Shown: piece after piece, positions 31,807-42,500 of the stretch | Layout of the letters: each line of letters opens with the position of its first letter | How positions within the stretch are numbered: the stretch's first letter is position 1 | Assembly (NCBI GenBank): GCA_900546625.1 | Contig: URDU01000012.1 | Span: 1-64,000, forward strand | Length of the DNA stretch: 64,000 bases | Direction: 5' to 3' | Source of the DNA: an uncultured Lachnobacterium sp. | GTDB taxonomy: Bacteria; Bacillota; Clostridia; Lachnospirales; Lachnospiraceae | The notes under the pieces: model-generated | Told to the model about the DNA's origin: nothing | The model's database searches: none | Seen by the model: the letters and a program-made list of their open reading frames with translations, nothing else | Program-made: the position numbers and the translations under genes

Positions 31807-33894
31807 ATGACAGAAAAACACGGCAATCTTTCAATTGACAGCGACAACCTGTTCCCTATTATAAAGAAATGGTTATATTCAGACCACGATATCTTCTATC
31901 GTGAGCTCATCTCAAACGGCTGCGATGCCATCACAAAGCTCAAAAAGCTCGACATGATGGGTGAGTATTCCCTCCCTGTAGACTACAAGGGCAAGATTCA
32001 GGTGCTTGTAAACCCTGACGAAAAGACAATAAAGATTATCGATAACGGTCTTGGTATGACAGCCGATGAGGTTGAGGAATACATAAGCCGTATCGCATTT
32101 TCAGGTGCTACAGACTTCATTGAGAAATATAAGGACAAGTCAAATGATGACCAGATTATCGGTCATTTCGGTCTCGGCTTCTACTCAGCATTCATGGTAG
32201 CTGACGAGGTAACAATCGATACTCTCTCTTATAAAGAGGGCTCTACACCTGTTCACTGGTCATGTGACGGTGGCACAGAGTACAACATGGAAGATGGCGA
32301 CATGGACGACGTCGGAACAGAGATTACTCTCTACTTAAACGATGACTGTCTCGAGTTCGCAAACGAGTACCGCGCACGTGAGGTTATCGAAAAGTACTGT
32401 TCTTTCATGCCTACAGAGATTTACCTTGCAAAGGAGAATGCTCCTGAGGAGTACGAGACAATAGACAAGGCTGACAAGCGCGACACTGACACTGTCATCG
32501 AGGAAATCCATGAGGATGCCAAGTACGAGGAAAAAGGAAATGACAAGGGCGAGAAGGAGCAGGTAGAGGTATCTCCTGCAAAGGATCAGCTCAAAATCGT
32601 TAAGCGTCCTGTTCCGCTCAATGATACAACTCCACTTTGGACAAAGAGCCCGAATGAATGTACAGATGAGGAATACAAGGACTTTTACAGAAAGGTATTC
32701 TTAGACTACAAGGAGCCTCTTTTCTGGATTCACCTGAATATGGACTATCCTTTCAACTTAAAGGGTATCCTCTACTTCCCTAAGATCAACACAGAGTACG
32801 ACTCAATCGAGGGAACTATTAAGCTTTACAACAATCAGGTATTTATTGCAGACAATATCAAGGAAGTCATTCCTGAGTTTTTGATGCTCCTTAAGGGTGT
32901 TATCGATTGTCCGGATTTACCGCTTAACGTATCACGTTCTGCTCTCCAGAATGATGGCTTCGTAAAGAAGATTTCTGAGTACATCACCAAGAAGGTGGCT
33001 GACAAGCTCATCGGTATGTGCAAGACAGATAAGGAAGCCTATGAGAAATACTGGGATGACATCAGCCCATTCATCAAGTTTGGCTGCTTAAAGGACGAGA
33101 AGTTCTGCGACAAGATAAACGACTATATTCTTTTCAAGGATATCAATGACAAGTATCAGACTCTTCCTGAGCTGCTCGCACCTGTTGCGGAGGATGAAAA
33201 AACAGATGCAGAAGGTTCCGATGCTTCTGACAATACAGATGCAAATGCAGACAGCTCAGCCGACACTGATGAAAACAAGGAGCCTGAGAAGAATACTGTT
33301 TACTATGTCACAGATGTAGTACAGCAGGGTCAGTACATCAAGCTGTTCAAGGAGCAGGGCATGAACGCTGTTATCCTTGACCACAATATCGATACCTCAT
33401 TCATCACACAGCTTGAGCAGAGAAATGACCACTACAAGTTCATGAGAATAGATGCAGACCTCACAGAGTCTCTCAAGGATGAATCCGGTGCAGACCTCAC
33501 AGAGGCAACCACTACTCTCTCAGAGGTATTCAAGAAGGCTTTGAACAATGACAAACTCACTGTAAAGGTAGAGAACCTTAAGAACGCAGATGTAGCATCT
33601 GTGCTCACACTCTCTGAGCAGGGCAGACGTATGCAGGATATGATGAAGATGTACGCAGCCGGAGGCATGGGTGGAATGGATCCAAGCATGTTTGCCGCTG
33701 ACCAGACACTCACATTAAATGCCAACAACGAGCTCGTGAAGTATATCTTAGATAATAAGGATTCTGAGCATGTTCCAATGTTTGCTGAGCAGCTTTACGA
33801 CCTTGCAATGCTTTCTAACCAGCCGCTTTCAGTTGATCAGATGACAAAATTTGTAAAGAGAAGTAATGATATCATGCTTCTTCTCACAAAGTAA
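31807..33894 (+). CDS. htpG: Molecular chaperone HtpG (Hsp90)
   Basis: 695 residues, the only clear plus-strand gene. An ATP-driven cytoplasmic chaperone. The GHKL ATPase domain shows ELISNGCDAITKLKKL, DNGLGMTADEVEEYI and GHFGLGFYSAFMVAD. The middle domain has LFWIHLNMDYPFNLKGILYFP and the conserved LPLNVSRSALQ. An acidic, Asp/Ser-rich insert lies at about residues 463-496 (EDEKTDAEGSDASDNTDANA and on), longer than in E. coli HtpG. The C-terminus has NANNELVKYILDN. The SD AAGGAG lies 9 nt before the ATG. Regulation by HrcA through the upstream CIRCE is expected. Confidence 0.96.
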   Translation: MTEKHGNLSIDSDNLFPIIKKWLYSDHDIFYRELISNGCDAITKLKKLDMMGEYSLPVDYKGKIQVLVNPDEKTIKIIDNGLGMTADEVEEYISRIAFSGATDFIEKYKDKSNDDQIIGHFGLGFYSAFMVADEVTIDTLSYKEGSTPVHWSCDGGTEYNMEDGDMDDVGTEITLYLNDDCLEFANEYRAREVIEKYCSFMPTEIYLAKENAPEEYETIDKADKRDTDTVIEEIHEDAKYEEKGNDKGEKEQVEVSPAKDQLKIVKRPVPLNDTTPLWTKSPNECTDEEYKDFYRKVFLDYKEPLFWIHLNMDYPFNLKGILYFPKINTEYDSIEGTIKLYNNQVFIADNIKEVIPEFLMLLKGVIDCPDLPLNVSRSALQNDGFVKKISEYITKKVADKLIGMCKTDKEAYEKYWDDISPFIKFGCLKDEKFCDKINDYILFKDINDKYQTLPELLAPVAEDEKTDAEGSDASDNTDANADSSADTDENKEPEKNTVYYVTDVVQQGQYIKLFKEQGMNAVILDHNIDTSFITQLEQRNDHYKFMRIDADLTESLKDESGADLTEATTTLSEVFKKALNNDKLTVKVENLKNADVASVLTLSEQGRRMQDMMKMYAAGGMGGMDPSMFAADQTLTLNANNELVKYILDNKDSEHVPMFAEQLYDLAMLSNQPLSVDQMTKFVKRSNDIMLLLTK

Positions 33895-33934
33895 TCTCAT
33901 AAAGTAAGCTTACGGTTCACATCTCATTATAAAC

Positions 33935-33986
33935 AAAAAGCTGTACACTATGCGGGCTTCATAGCCCTGCATGTGTACAGCTTTTT
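33935..33986. terminator. Bidirectional terminator between htpG and the PAP2 gene
   Basis: AAAAAGCTGTACAC (33935-33948) pairs with GTGTACAGCTTTTT (33973-33986), with an inner GCGGGCT/AGCCCTGC pairing. It serves the convergent htpG and PAP2 transcripts. Confidence 0.9.
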
Positions 33987-34512
33987 ATTTGGTCACCTCA
34001 CTCTTACCGGCTCTCTTAAACAAATAGTTCACAAACACTGCCGATATCACTCCAAGCACAGCTCCCGCTAGGACATCCGTTGGAAAATGCATGAAGTTGT
34101 ACATACGTGAAAATGCTATAAGTATAGCAAGTACAAGCGCCGGTATTCCCATTCTTTTATCTATAAACATAAGTGTCACTGCTGCCGTTATGCCGTTTAG
34201 CGTGTGTCCCGAAGGAAATGATGAGTCAAACGGTATCGTTACTATAAGACTGACTGTCTCATCTATCTGGCATGGTCTCAATCTGTCGACTATATTTTTT
34301 ATTATCAGATTGCCCACTATAAAGCTCAAAAGCTCTGCCGAAAGCATCTGCAAGCCTCCACGACGGTATTTTTTTGAAATACAAAGCACTACACCTATCA
34401 CAACCCACAATGCGCCTGCATTTCCGAGGGTGGACAAAAGTGCCATTACCTTGTCCAAAAGGGGTGTTCTGATACTCTGAATTGCATAGAGGAAGTCAAA
34501 TTCCCAGTCCAT
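33985..34512 (-). CDS. PAP2-family membrane phosphatase
   Basis: 175 residues with about five membrane helices. All three phosphatase motifs are present: KNIVDRLRP (K-x6-RP type), PSGH, and SRMYNFMHFPTD (SR-x5-H-x3-D). It probably dephosphorylates a lipid phosphate such as undecaprenyl pyrophosphate or phosphatidylglycerophosphate at the outer membrane face. It follows the PrsA-like gene by 36 bp. Confidence 0.88.
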   Translation of the reverse strand: MDWEFDFLYAIQSIRTPLLDKVMALLSTLGNAGALWVVIGVVLCISKKYRRGGLQMLSAELLSFIVGNLIIKNIVDRLRPCQIDETVSLIVTIPFDSSFPSGHTLNGITAAVTLMFIDKRMGIPALVLAILIAFSRMYNFMHFPTDVLAGAVLGVISAVFVNYLFKRAGKSEVTK

Positions 34513-34548
34513 ATTATATGCTCCTATCTATTTTAGTGTCCTCTTATT

Positions 34549-35538
34549 CTAGTTATCTTCTTTAAAGTATTCATCATACACGGTAAAAAAGGAGCTTGTT
34601 TTCACATCTTTTTCATCCTTTATACTGATGGAATCCCATAGGTCGCTGTTTAAGCTAAAGCCTGCTTTTTTTACAAAGTGCTCATAGTCGTCATTAAACT
34701 GCTCCTGCTGCCGCTTTTGCAGTATCGTGACCTTGTTCTGCTCTGTTTTTTCACGATCCAGCTTGGATATACACTTGATGAAATAGTAGCCGTCATCTGT
34801 GCTTATCATATCCGATGTCTCTCCATCGCCAAGCTCAAATGCTATAGCCTCAACCTCCTGTGGCAGAGTGCCCTTTGCCGCATATAGTTCTGTCTGGCTG
34901 TCCTCACTGCTGCCTGATGCGACTGCTGCAAAATCTTCCTTCACCGAGAGCTTCTGGCTCACAGCATCTGCGCTCTCATTGCTCTTTACAAAGATTTTTT
35001 GTATATGGATGACTCTTGCATCCTCATCGCTTACCTCTGTATCAACGCCCTTCGACAGAGATTTGTACAGCTTTTGCGCAATCGCATAATGCTCGTATGC
35101 GCTCTCTATGTCTGATTCGTCAGCCTTTGTGAATTTCTTTTCAGCTTCATTTAATGAGCCATAGTATTCCTTTGCTGCCTTTGACACACTACTCTTTTCC
35201 TTGTCTGTAAGAGTAATCTTCTTCTGCTGTGCAATTGAAACCATGCAGTATATGCGCGTCAGCTCATCAACAGTGACATCCCTTATGTATTTTTCCACAT
35301 CAGACGCATCATCTGTCTCGAGCAGATTCACATCATACATAGTGCCATACAGATTTTTGTAATTGGCCAGATATATGAGTGCCTCCGTCTTATCGCACTT
35401 CATATTGTCCACGGAAAAAACTGTATGGCTGTTCGTGGTATTTATATCAAGCACTATTTCCTTGCCCCCAATACTGCAGCCTGTGAGCAGTGTCGCGGAT
35501 GCAAGCAGCATACACATCGTTTTCTTTAAATATTTCAT
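34549..35538 (-). CDS. PrsA-like lipoprotein peptidyl-prolyl isomerase (parvulin type)
   Basis: 329 residues. A lipobox LLTGC ends at Cys21, so it is exported and lipid-anchored. An N-terminal helical chaperone region (SurA/PrsA-like, about 40-165) precedes a parvulin-like domain (about 170-265: DARVIHIQKIFVKSNES, FAAVASGSSED, KGTLPQEVEAIAFELGDGETSDMI, GYYFIKCI). It helps exported proteins fold. The active-site signature is diverged (no clear HI.YS start), so isomerase activity is uncertain. It lies 5 bp after the upstream small gene. Confidence 0.82.
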   Translation of the reverse strand: MKYLKKTMCMLLASATLLTGCSIGGKEIVLDINTTNSHTVFSVDNMKCDKTEALIYLANYKNLYGTMYDVNLLETDDASDVEKYIRDVTVDELTRIYCMVSIAQQKKITLTDKEKSSVSKAAKEYYGSLNEAEKKFTKADESDIESAYEHYAIAQKLYKSLSKGVDTEVSDEDARVIHIQKIFVKSNESADAVSQKLSVKEDFAAVASGSSEDSQTELYAAKGTLPQEVEAIAFELGDGETSDMISTDDGYYFIKCISKLDREKTEQNKVTILQKRQQEQFNDDYEHFVKKAGFSLNSDLWDSISIKDEKDVKTSSFFTVYDEYFKEDN

Positions 35539-35543
35539 ACCTG

Positions 35544-35807
35544 CTATCCTTCCACAACAAGGAATCTGCCGTCCGCAATGGCAAAGACCTCACTCTGGTC
35601 CATAAGCTCATCATCTGACATGCCCGAAATATCTGAGCCTGCCTCATCAAAATAATCTCTTACTTCCTTTATATTCTTACATACCACAGCCATGCAGTCC
35701 TCTAAAAATTCCTCTGCGGCCTCCGGAGTATCAGCAACCTCCTCGCTAAAAAGCTGTGTCTGTTTCTTTAAAAATGTGTCTAATACCTCGTCATCGTACT
35801 CGTACAT
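35544..35807 (-). CDS. Small acidic hypothetical protein
   Basis: 87 residues from the ATG at 35807 (GGAGG 8 nt upstream). It is acidic and mostly helical: YDDEVLDTFLKKQTQLFSEEV, AEEFLEDCMAVVCKNIKEVRDYFDEAG, SDDELMDQSEVFAIADGRFLVVEG. It has no signal or membrane segment. I do not recognise the family. It lies 5 bp upstream of the PrsA-like gene and is presumably co-transcribed with it. Confidence 0.65.
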   Translation of the reverse strand: MYEYDDEVLDTFLKKQTQLFSEEVADTPEAAEEFLEDCMAVVCKNIKEVRDYFDEAGSDISGMSDDELMDQSEVFAIADGRFLVVEG

Positions 35808-35904
35808 ACTGTATTCCTCCATGTAAATTATGTTCTTTGGTTTTATAATTATATAATAGATTGCTGTGACATGCCACTATTTTTTATATTCATAAACGGC
35901 TGTA

Positions 35905-38900
35905 TTAATTATTTGCGTTACCGTTTACTTCAGTATGACCGGTAACAATTGTCTGCTGTAAACAAAATGAATATATGAGCCTCTCATCCGCCTGTATACT
36001 CTTACCATCTGTGGAAAAAATTCTTCCAAGTGCATCAGCATACAATTCAAGCTGTGTGCTGTATCTGTCGATAAGCTCCTGTGCGGCATTTACCCTGTCC
36101 GTCTTGTAATCAAGCAGCACTATTTTATCATTTTCCAGCCAGAATACATCAATAATTCCCTGAACCAATACTCCCTCATAGTCCATCACAAAAGGCTTCT
36201 CTTTATACAAATCGCCTCTCTTATCCGCCTGTGCCATACGCGCTGCCACATCTGATGATATAAACTGCTCTATAAGCTTTGGTCTGGTCAGCCTGTACAT
36301 GTCATCTGTGATAAGCCCCTTTTTTAGCATTTCATCCATGCTTTTCTTCACAAATGCACTAACTGCCACATGGTCTTTTGTATCTATATCACACAGCCTC
36401 TTGAAATCCAGGCACTCCATAACACGGTGCACTGCAGTTCCGCGCAGCGCTCCCTGATTCACACCAACTGCATTTTTTAGCTCTTTGCTTTCATTAGAAG
36501 CACCGCCTGCCTCATCATCCCTCGCAAAGTCCGGCACATACGTCTCCTTCTCCTCCAATAGGAACTTAGGACGCTCTGCCTCCCTCTCTGTGCTGTCGTA
36601 CTTTTCAACCATAGAGTCATGCTTCAGCTCAGATACAGAATATTTGCTTTTTTTAGTTATATCAGAGGCATATGCATACTCAAAATCAAATTCCTCTGCG
36701 AGCTCTTTGGCTTTTGTTTCATCCGCTGCACTTATGTGCCCAATAAGCTGCGCTTTTGATATATCGTTTGCCGCCATATCCATCGCAGTTCGTGCAGCAA
36801 ACTCTGTGGCATCGACTGTGGATACCGTATACTTATCCGGATATGACAGCATAGCCGGTATAATCCAGTCCAGATAACATCCTGCGCCCTCCCTTTGTCC
36901 GAAGCTTATTGGCTGGTTTGCATTTACATTGCCTCTATACTTCTCAAAGGATTTTTGGGCATTTGAAAGGCCACCTGTCAGGATTATCTTTTCCTTTGCC
37001 CTGGTGAGTGCTACATACAGCACACGCAGCTCCTCTCCCAGATTTTCCCTTTTAATGCGGCTCTCTATCTCATTTCTGATTAGTGATGGCCGCTTTGTCC
37101 TTGGGCTTTTTGTTTTTTCCACCAGACCAAGTCCCAGTTTTTCGTGTATCACCAGGTCTGATTTTATGTCCTGCGTATTGAAAAGCTTGCCAAGTCCGGA
37201 AACAAACACCACCGGAAACTCAAGACCCTTGCTCTTGTGAATTGTCATGATACGCACCACATCATCGTTCTCGCCTGCTGTATCTGCCTCTCCGTAGTCT
37301 ATCTCGTATTTTTGCTGTATATCTATGTACCTGACAAAGTGAAACAGCCCCTTGTAGCTGGTCTTTTCATAGGCTGTGGCCATCTCTATCAGCATATCTA
37401 TATTCTGTCTGCGCCGCTTTCCTGCCGGCATGGCCGATGCATACCTGTAGAAGCCTGTCTCATCAAGTATCATGTACAAAAGCTCATGGATTGGCGTATC
37501 AGCTACGGCACCTCTGAGTCTCTCAAATACCGCTGCGAAGGCTTCAAGCTTCTCATCCTCATAGCCATCCTCTCCTGCCATGGCGCTAAGTGCAGCCTGT
37601 GCAAAGCTTACTCCCTTAAAGGCTGCCCTGATCTGTGCAAGCTCCTCATCATCCATGCCCACGATAGGCGAGGCAAGCACTGCTGCCATCGGAATATCCT
37701 GCAGCGGATTGTCGAGTATACGAAGCATTGACAGTATCACCTGTATCTCATACGATGAGAAGTAGCCTGTATTTGACTCTACATGCGCCGGAATATCACA
37801 GTCCTTTAGCACAGCTGCCACTGTATTGCCCCAGGTCGCAACACTTCTCGAAAGTATCACTATATCCCTGTACTGCACTGCCCTTAGCTGCCCTGTCTTT
37901 TTATCAGTCACCGTACCGTTTTCCATCAGACTCCTGATACGGTTTGCAATCAAAAGAGCCTCTATCTGCACCTTGTCTCCATCCTCATCCTCTATAATTT
38001 CAGACAGCTCCTCGTCCTTGTAATCAACAAGCAAAAGCTCAGGACTCATCGTCTCCTCCGGATAGCTTGCCCCCGGATACAGTGCCGCATCGTCATCATA
38101 CTGCACATTGCCCAAATCAGCTGCCATTATTTTGTAGAATATGTCGTTAGTAAAGTCTAACACCTCATTCCTGCTTCTGAAATTCTTATGCAGATCTATC
38201 CTCTGGTGTGCACTGTCATCTGACGTATATGTGTTGTATTTTTCCATAAACAGCTCAGGACGTGCCATTCGAAACCTGTATATGCTCTGCTTCACATCCC
38301 CCACCATAAACATGTTGCCGACTCCCCGGTGCTCTCTTGAAATAGCTCTTAGTATATCCTCCTGCACCTGGTTTGAGTCCTGATACTCGTCAATCATGAT
38401 TTCCTCAAAATGCTTTGAAAACTCACGCGCTGTCTCGGTCGGCTCAAGTGTCCGCTCATCCACCAGTATGCGAAGCGCAAAATGCTCTATATCCGAAAAA
38501 TCAAACACTCTTTTTTTTGTCTTTACAGCCTCCATAGCATCATAAAACTCGAGTGAGAGCCGTATGAGTTCTTTAACAAATGGTCTTTGGCGCTCAAGCT
38601 GCTCATACATGAGATCCGTTGACATGCCAAAGTATTTCTGCTTTATTCCATCCACCTTCTTCTTGGTGGCATCGCGCATGCTTTTCACGCGCTCTTTTTT
38701 CTTCTCGTCTCCGTCAAATTTCCTGATGACTGCAATTCTGCCAAAGGATATTTTGTTTAAGAACTCCTGCATGCTGCCATAGCCTGTCACATCAGACAGT
38801 CCATCAAACAGCTCTATATCCTCTGAAAGCGTAAGCGCATACTTTTCAAGTCCCGGTGTCGCCAAAGACATATCTTTAGCCAGTGTAAGCTCCTGTACGG

Positions 38901-39582
38901 CCTCCTCCAAAAGCACTCTGCTGTAATCCACTATCTCCTTAATGATTTCTGAGTCCTCAAGCTCTTTAGCTGACTTTATATCATAAAGCATTAAGAGGCT
39001 GTTCATCCACCTTCTTGGCCATGATGAACTGCCTGCCTTATAGTAGATATCCTCCACCATCTGCCTGACTGCAGAGTCATTTCTCCCCTTGCTGTAGGTA
39101 TCTACCAGATTAATAAATGCCTCGTTGTCTTCTCTTGCATAATTGTCCTCAAATACCTGTGCAAGTGCATCCTTTAGCATAAGCTTAAGCTCGGCCTGGT
39201 CACCAATCCTGAAATCGGGATCCAGATCAAGCTGCGCGAAATTGTTCTGCACCACAAACAGACAAAACGAATCTATTGTAGTGATTAGCGCATTGTGAAC
39301 AAGTGTCGACTGCCTCTGCAGATTTTCATCGTCCGGCTTTTGCTCCTTCAAGCTGTCTATGGCGCGGCTTACACGCTCTCTCATCTCAGCTGCTGCCGCC
39401 TTGGTAAACGTCACCACAAGCATCCTGTCGATATCCACAGGCGGATCATCCACACATATTCTGTTTACTATACGCTCAACGAGTACTGCCGTCTTTCCCG
39501 AGCCCGCTGCCGCCGAGACAAGTATATCCCTGTCTCTTAAATCTATAACCTTCTGCTGTTCACTGGTCCATTTAACATCCAT
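35905..39582 (-). CDS. addA: ATP-dependent helicase/nuclease subunit A
   Basis: 1225 residues. A UvrD-type helicase with a C-terminal RecB-like nuclease; with AddB it processes double-strand breaks for recombination. Walker A is AAAGSGKT (24-31), DEYQDSNQVQ is motif II, VGDVKQSIYRFR motif III, TIHKSKGLEFPVVFV motif V and LRVLYVALTRAKEKI motif VI. The nuclease domain near the C-terminus has GTAVHRVMECLDF and VLLDYKTDR, with its catalytic Asp and Lys. It starts 14 bp after the addB stop. Confidence 0.96.
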   Translation of the reverse strand: MDVKWTSEQQKVIDLRDRDILVSAAAGSGKTAVLVERIVNRICVDDPPVDIDRMLVVTFTKAAAAEMRERVSRAIDSLKEQKPDDENLQRQSTLVHNALITTIDSFCLFVVQNNFAQLDLDPDFRIGDQAELKLMLKDALAQVFEDNYAREDNEAFINLVDTYSKGRNDSAVRQMVEDIYYKAGSSSWPRRWMNSLLMLYDIKSAKELEDSEIIKEIVDYSRVLLEEAVQELTLAKDMSLATPGLEKYALTLSEDIELFDGLSDVTGYGSMQEFLNKISFGRIAVIRKFDGDEKKKERVKSMRDATKKKVDGIKQKYFGMSTDLMYEQLERQRPFVKELIRLSLEFYDAMEAVKTKKRVFDFSDIEHFALRILVDERTLEPTETAREFSKHFEEIMIDEYQDSNQVQEDILRAISREHRGVGNMFMVGDVKQSIYRFRMARPELFMEKYNTYTSDDSAHQRIDLHKNFRSRNEVLDFTNDIFYKIMAADLGNVQYDDDAALYPGASYPEETMSPELLLVDYKDEELSEIIEDEDGDKVQIEALLIANRIRSLMENGTVTDKKTGQLRAVQYRDIVILSRSVATWGNTVAAVLKDCDIPAHVESNTGYFSSYEIQVILSMLRILDNPLQDIPMAAVLASPIVGMDDEELAQIRAAFKGVSFAQAALSAMAGEDGYEDEKLEAFAAVFERLRGAVADTPIHELLYMILDETGFYRYASAMPAGKRRRQNIDMLIEMATAYEKTSYKGLFHFVRYIDIQQKYEIDYGEADTAGENDDVVRIMTIHKSKGLEFPVVFVSGLGKLFNTQDIKSDLVIHEKLGLGLVEKTKSPRTKRPSLIRNEIESRIKRENLGEELRVLYVALTRAKEKIILTGGLSNAQKSFEKYRGNVNANQPISFGQREGAGCYLDWIIPAMLSYPDKYTVSTVDATEFAARTAMDMAANDISKAQLIGHISAADETKAKELAEEFDFEYAYASDITKKSKYSVSELKHDSMVEKYDSTEREAERPKFLLEEKETYVPDFARDDEAGGASNESKELKNAVGVNQGALRGTAVHRVMECLDFKRLCDIDTKDHVAVSAFVKKSMDEMLKKGLITDDMYRLTRPKLIEQFISSDVAARMAQADKRGDLYKEKPFVMDYEGVLVQGIIDVFWLENDKIVLLDYKTDRVNAAQELIDRYSTQLELYADALGRIFSTDGKSIQADERLIYSFCLQQTIVTGHTEVNGNANN

Positions 39583-39596
39583 ATTATGTCTCCCGA

Positions 39597-42500
39597 TTAT
39601 GGCTTTATATTATTGTCTCCATAGACTTCTTTATGCTCTGCCTCTGCAAGCTGAGTACGCATTTTATCAAGCACATCTTCCTTATTGTCACCGTTAAAGC
39701 TTCTTTCGCTAAAGCCCGGTATCCTTGAATCATACCTGCATATGGCCTGAAAAGCGCAATATGCGCAGCTGTCTGTTTTCTTGTTTTTGATAGGATTGAC
39801 TGCGACATTTCCATCGTATATTTCTCTTCCTATCTCGCGAAGCTTCTCTCTCGCAAACCTTGTTATTACATCAAACTCTTCGGCACTTACCACCCTTGAG
39901 CCTGCAGCCGGTGTCTGGTCCTTTTTTAAAGTGACAGGAATTACATCGGAGCTTTTCTCAAAGTCCCTGTCCATGCCCCTGTATGCCTTTTCATCCGAGT
40001 TTATGAGTCCATCAGGCTTGAGCCTCTTTAATATCATCTGATTGATTTCTTCCTCAGACAGCTCCGCACCCGGAGCCACATCCTTTAAATCAATTACAGG
40101 ATCGTCAATGTGATAGTATAGCATACCGCCCGGCTCCACACTTACCTGCTTTTGTGCCGCCTTCTTTTGCTCCATGACAGCGTCCATATACACTGCAAGC
40201 TGAAGCTGTGTGCCATAGTACAGCTTCACCAGGTCAAAAACTGTATTTCCCGACTTGTAATCCAGTACCTTCACAAACAGCCTGCCCTCATCCCGGTATG
40301 TGTCAGTTCTGTCCACGCGTCCCTTTATATCAACCGTCACATCATTTGCCATATCAAGGCTCTCGTAAAAGTAAAACTCAAACCTCTCCGGAACAAAGCT
40401 TCCCCTTCGTATCTGGGTTGTGAGCGCCCATACTGTCTGCTTAAAGACCGCCTTCATATGTGAGACGGTGTGCAGGCTCTCTGCAGTATCAAATATGCCA
40501 AAGCCTGTATACTCATCAATCACCTCATTTATTGCTTCCATCGCAAGCTCATCTCTTTTTGCATCTGTCACGCTAAACCAGTCAGTACTCTCCCTATCAA
40601 GTTTTTTACTGTATCTTTCGAGTGCTCCATGGTATATGTTACCCATATCAAGGGATGAAAAGCCGCTTTCCTCACGCTCTGTAAGCCGCAATCCATAATT
40701 CAGGAAGTGCGCATATGCACACCTCGCAAACTGCTCAAAGCGCGTGATACTGCCCTCCATGTGTCTGCCGTATATGCTTCTAGCCACGTTACGGCTTATC
40801 GGATCCTTTGAATAATGCTCAAACCTTGCCTCTATGAGCCGCTCCACGGCATTTTCATTGACATATTCTTTATCATTTACTTTATCATCTGCTTCATTAC
40901 ACATCTCATCATAAAGCATCACCGCTGCCGCAATCTCGCACCAGCTGTCATCCACCTCGTTTGACAGCAGATAGTCCATGGCGCTTCTTTTGCCGGAAAG
41001 ATCTGCAAGCTGCTCCACGTCCTCTGTCTCTGTCACTGCAAGCTTTGGAAACATTCCCCTTAATACACCTATGAGATATGATGGCTGGGCAGCCTTTTTC
41101 TCACTGTCAAGCCTCGTGTAGCTTATATAAAGCTCCTTAGATGGCTTTGTCATATTCAGATACAGATAAAACCTCTGTATAAACGCCTGCTCCCTCGCAC
41201 CCGGCGCAAGCTCTATATCCAGCTCCTTAAGTGCATCTCTCTCATACTGGGATATGATGCCTCCTCTTCCTGCTGCCTTTGGCACAATCCCATCATTTAC
41301 GCCCGCAAAAAACATGATCTTTATGTTGGTCAGACGTGTTCTCTCGATATCTCCGATGGTCACTGTGTCGTATCCAGGCGGTATGACTGCCACATCTGCT
41401 GCATCAAGCCCGGCATCCAGTATCTGTGTAAATTCCTCTGCATCCATGCATTCATCACCCAGCACCGCCACATATTTTTCAAAGAGCTGCATGACTATTT
41501 TGTATATCTGTCCGTATTCCTTTGATGCTGTCTGGTCTCCTGCCTCAAGCAGTGCCTGCTCCTTTTTTGCAAGCTTATCAGGTATATCAAGCAAAACTGT
41601 CAGCCTGTATATCGCCATTACATAGTCCTTTACACTTGACTTTTTATCGGAAAACACCTGATATACCGGCTTTAAAAGCTCTATTATATACTCCCTGCTT
41701 TTATTTAAAAGCTCAAGGTCATAGCATGCCCTTTGCTTTGGCAGCCTGACCCACTTTTTGTCCCACGCGCTTTTACCTCTCACACCACAGGCGAGCACGT
41801 AGTTTTCAAGTACGTCTATTTCATTGTCCAATAGCTTACTAAAGCCGCACCGCAAAAATCTAAACACCGAATCAGCGGAGAAATTCTGTGCCGCAATATC
41901 AGGAATGGATCTGATAAACTCAATAAACGGATGAAACAGAATCTCCTGTGTGGCATCGATAAAGTAAGGAATATTGTATTTGTCAAATATCTCACGCACA
42001 TAATTTGCATATGTATTTACATCACCTGTGACTATCGCAATATCACGATAGCGCAGACTTTCGTTTCTCACGAGCTCATTAATTTTTCTTGCTATCCTTG
42101 TCAGCTCCTGCTTTGGGTCACGCAGACAGTCTATGTGAATGTGCTTTGGTTCTTTTTCAAAGGAGCATCTTCGTTTTCTGAAAAGCTGCTGCTCCATAAA
42201 GCTTAGCTCCTCGTTTTCTGAAAGCCTGTAGTTTTTATCAAGGATAATGGGGTCCTCGACCTCTATGCCATAAAACGCTGCCATTTCGGTGAGTGATTTC
42301 ACAGTCCTTTTTGGCATGTCGAACAGCTCCTGCATGCCCCTGCTCTTAAAAATATCCTCACGACAGTCTATAGTCAATGTGACATATATTTTCTTTGAAA
42401 TGACAAAGAGCTTTTTGATGAGCTGGTTCTGTATAGGTGTAAAGCCTGTAAATTCATCAAATGCAATGACTGAATTTCTAAGAATGGCAGACTCCTCTGC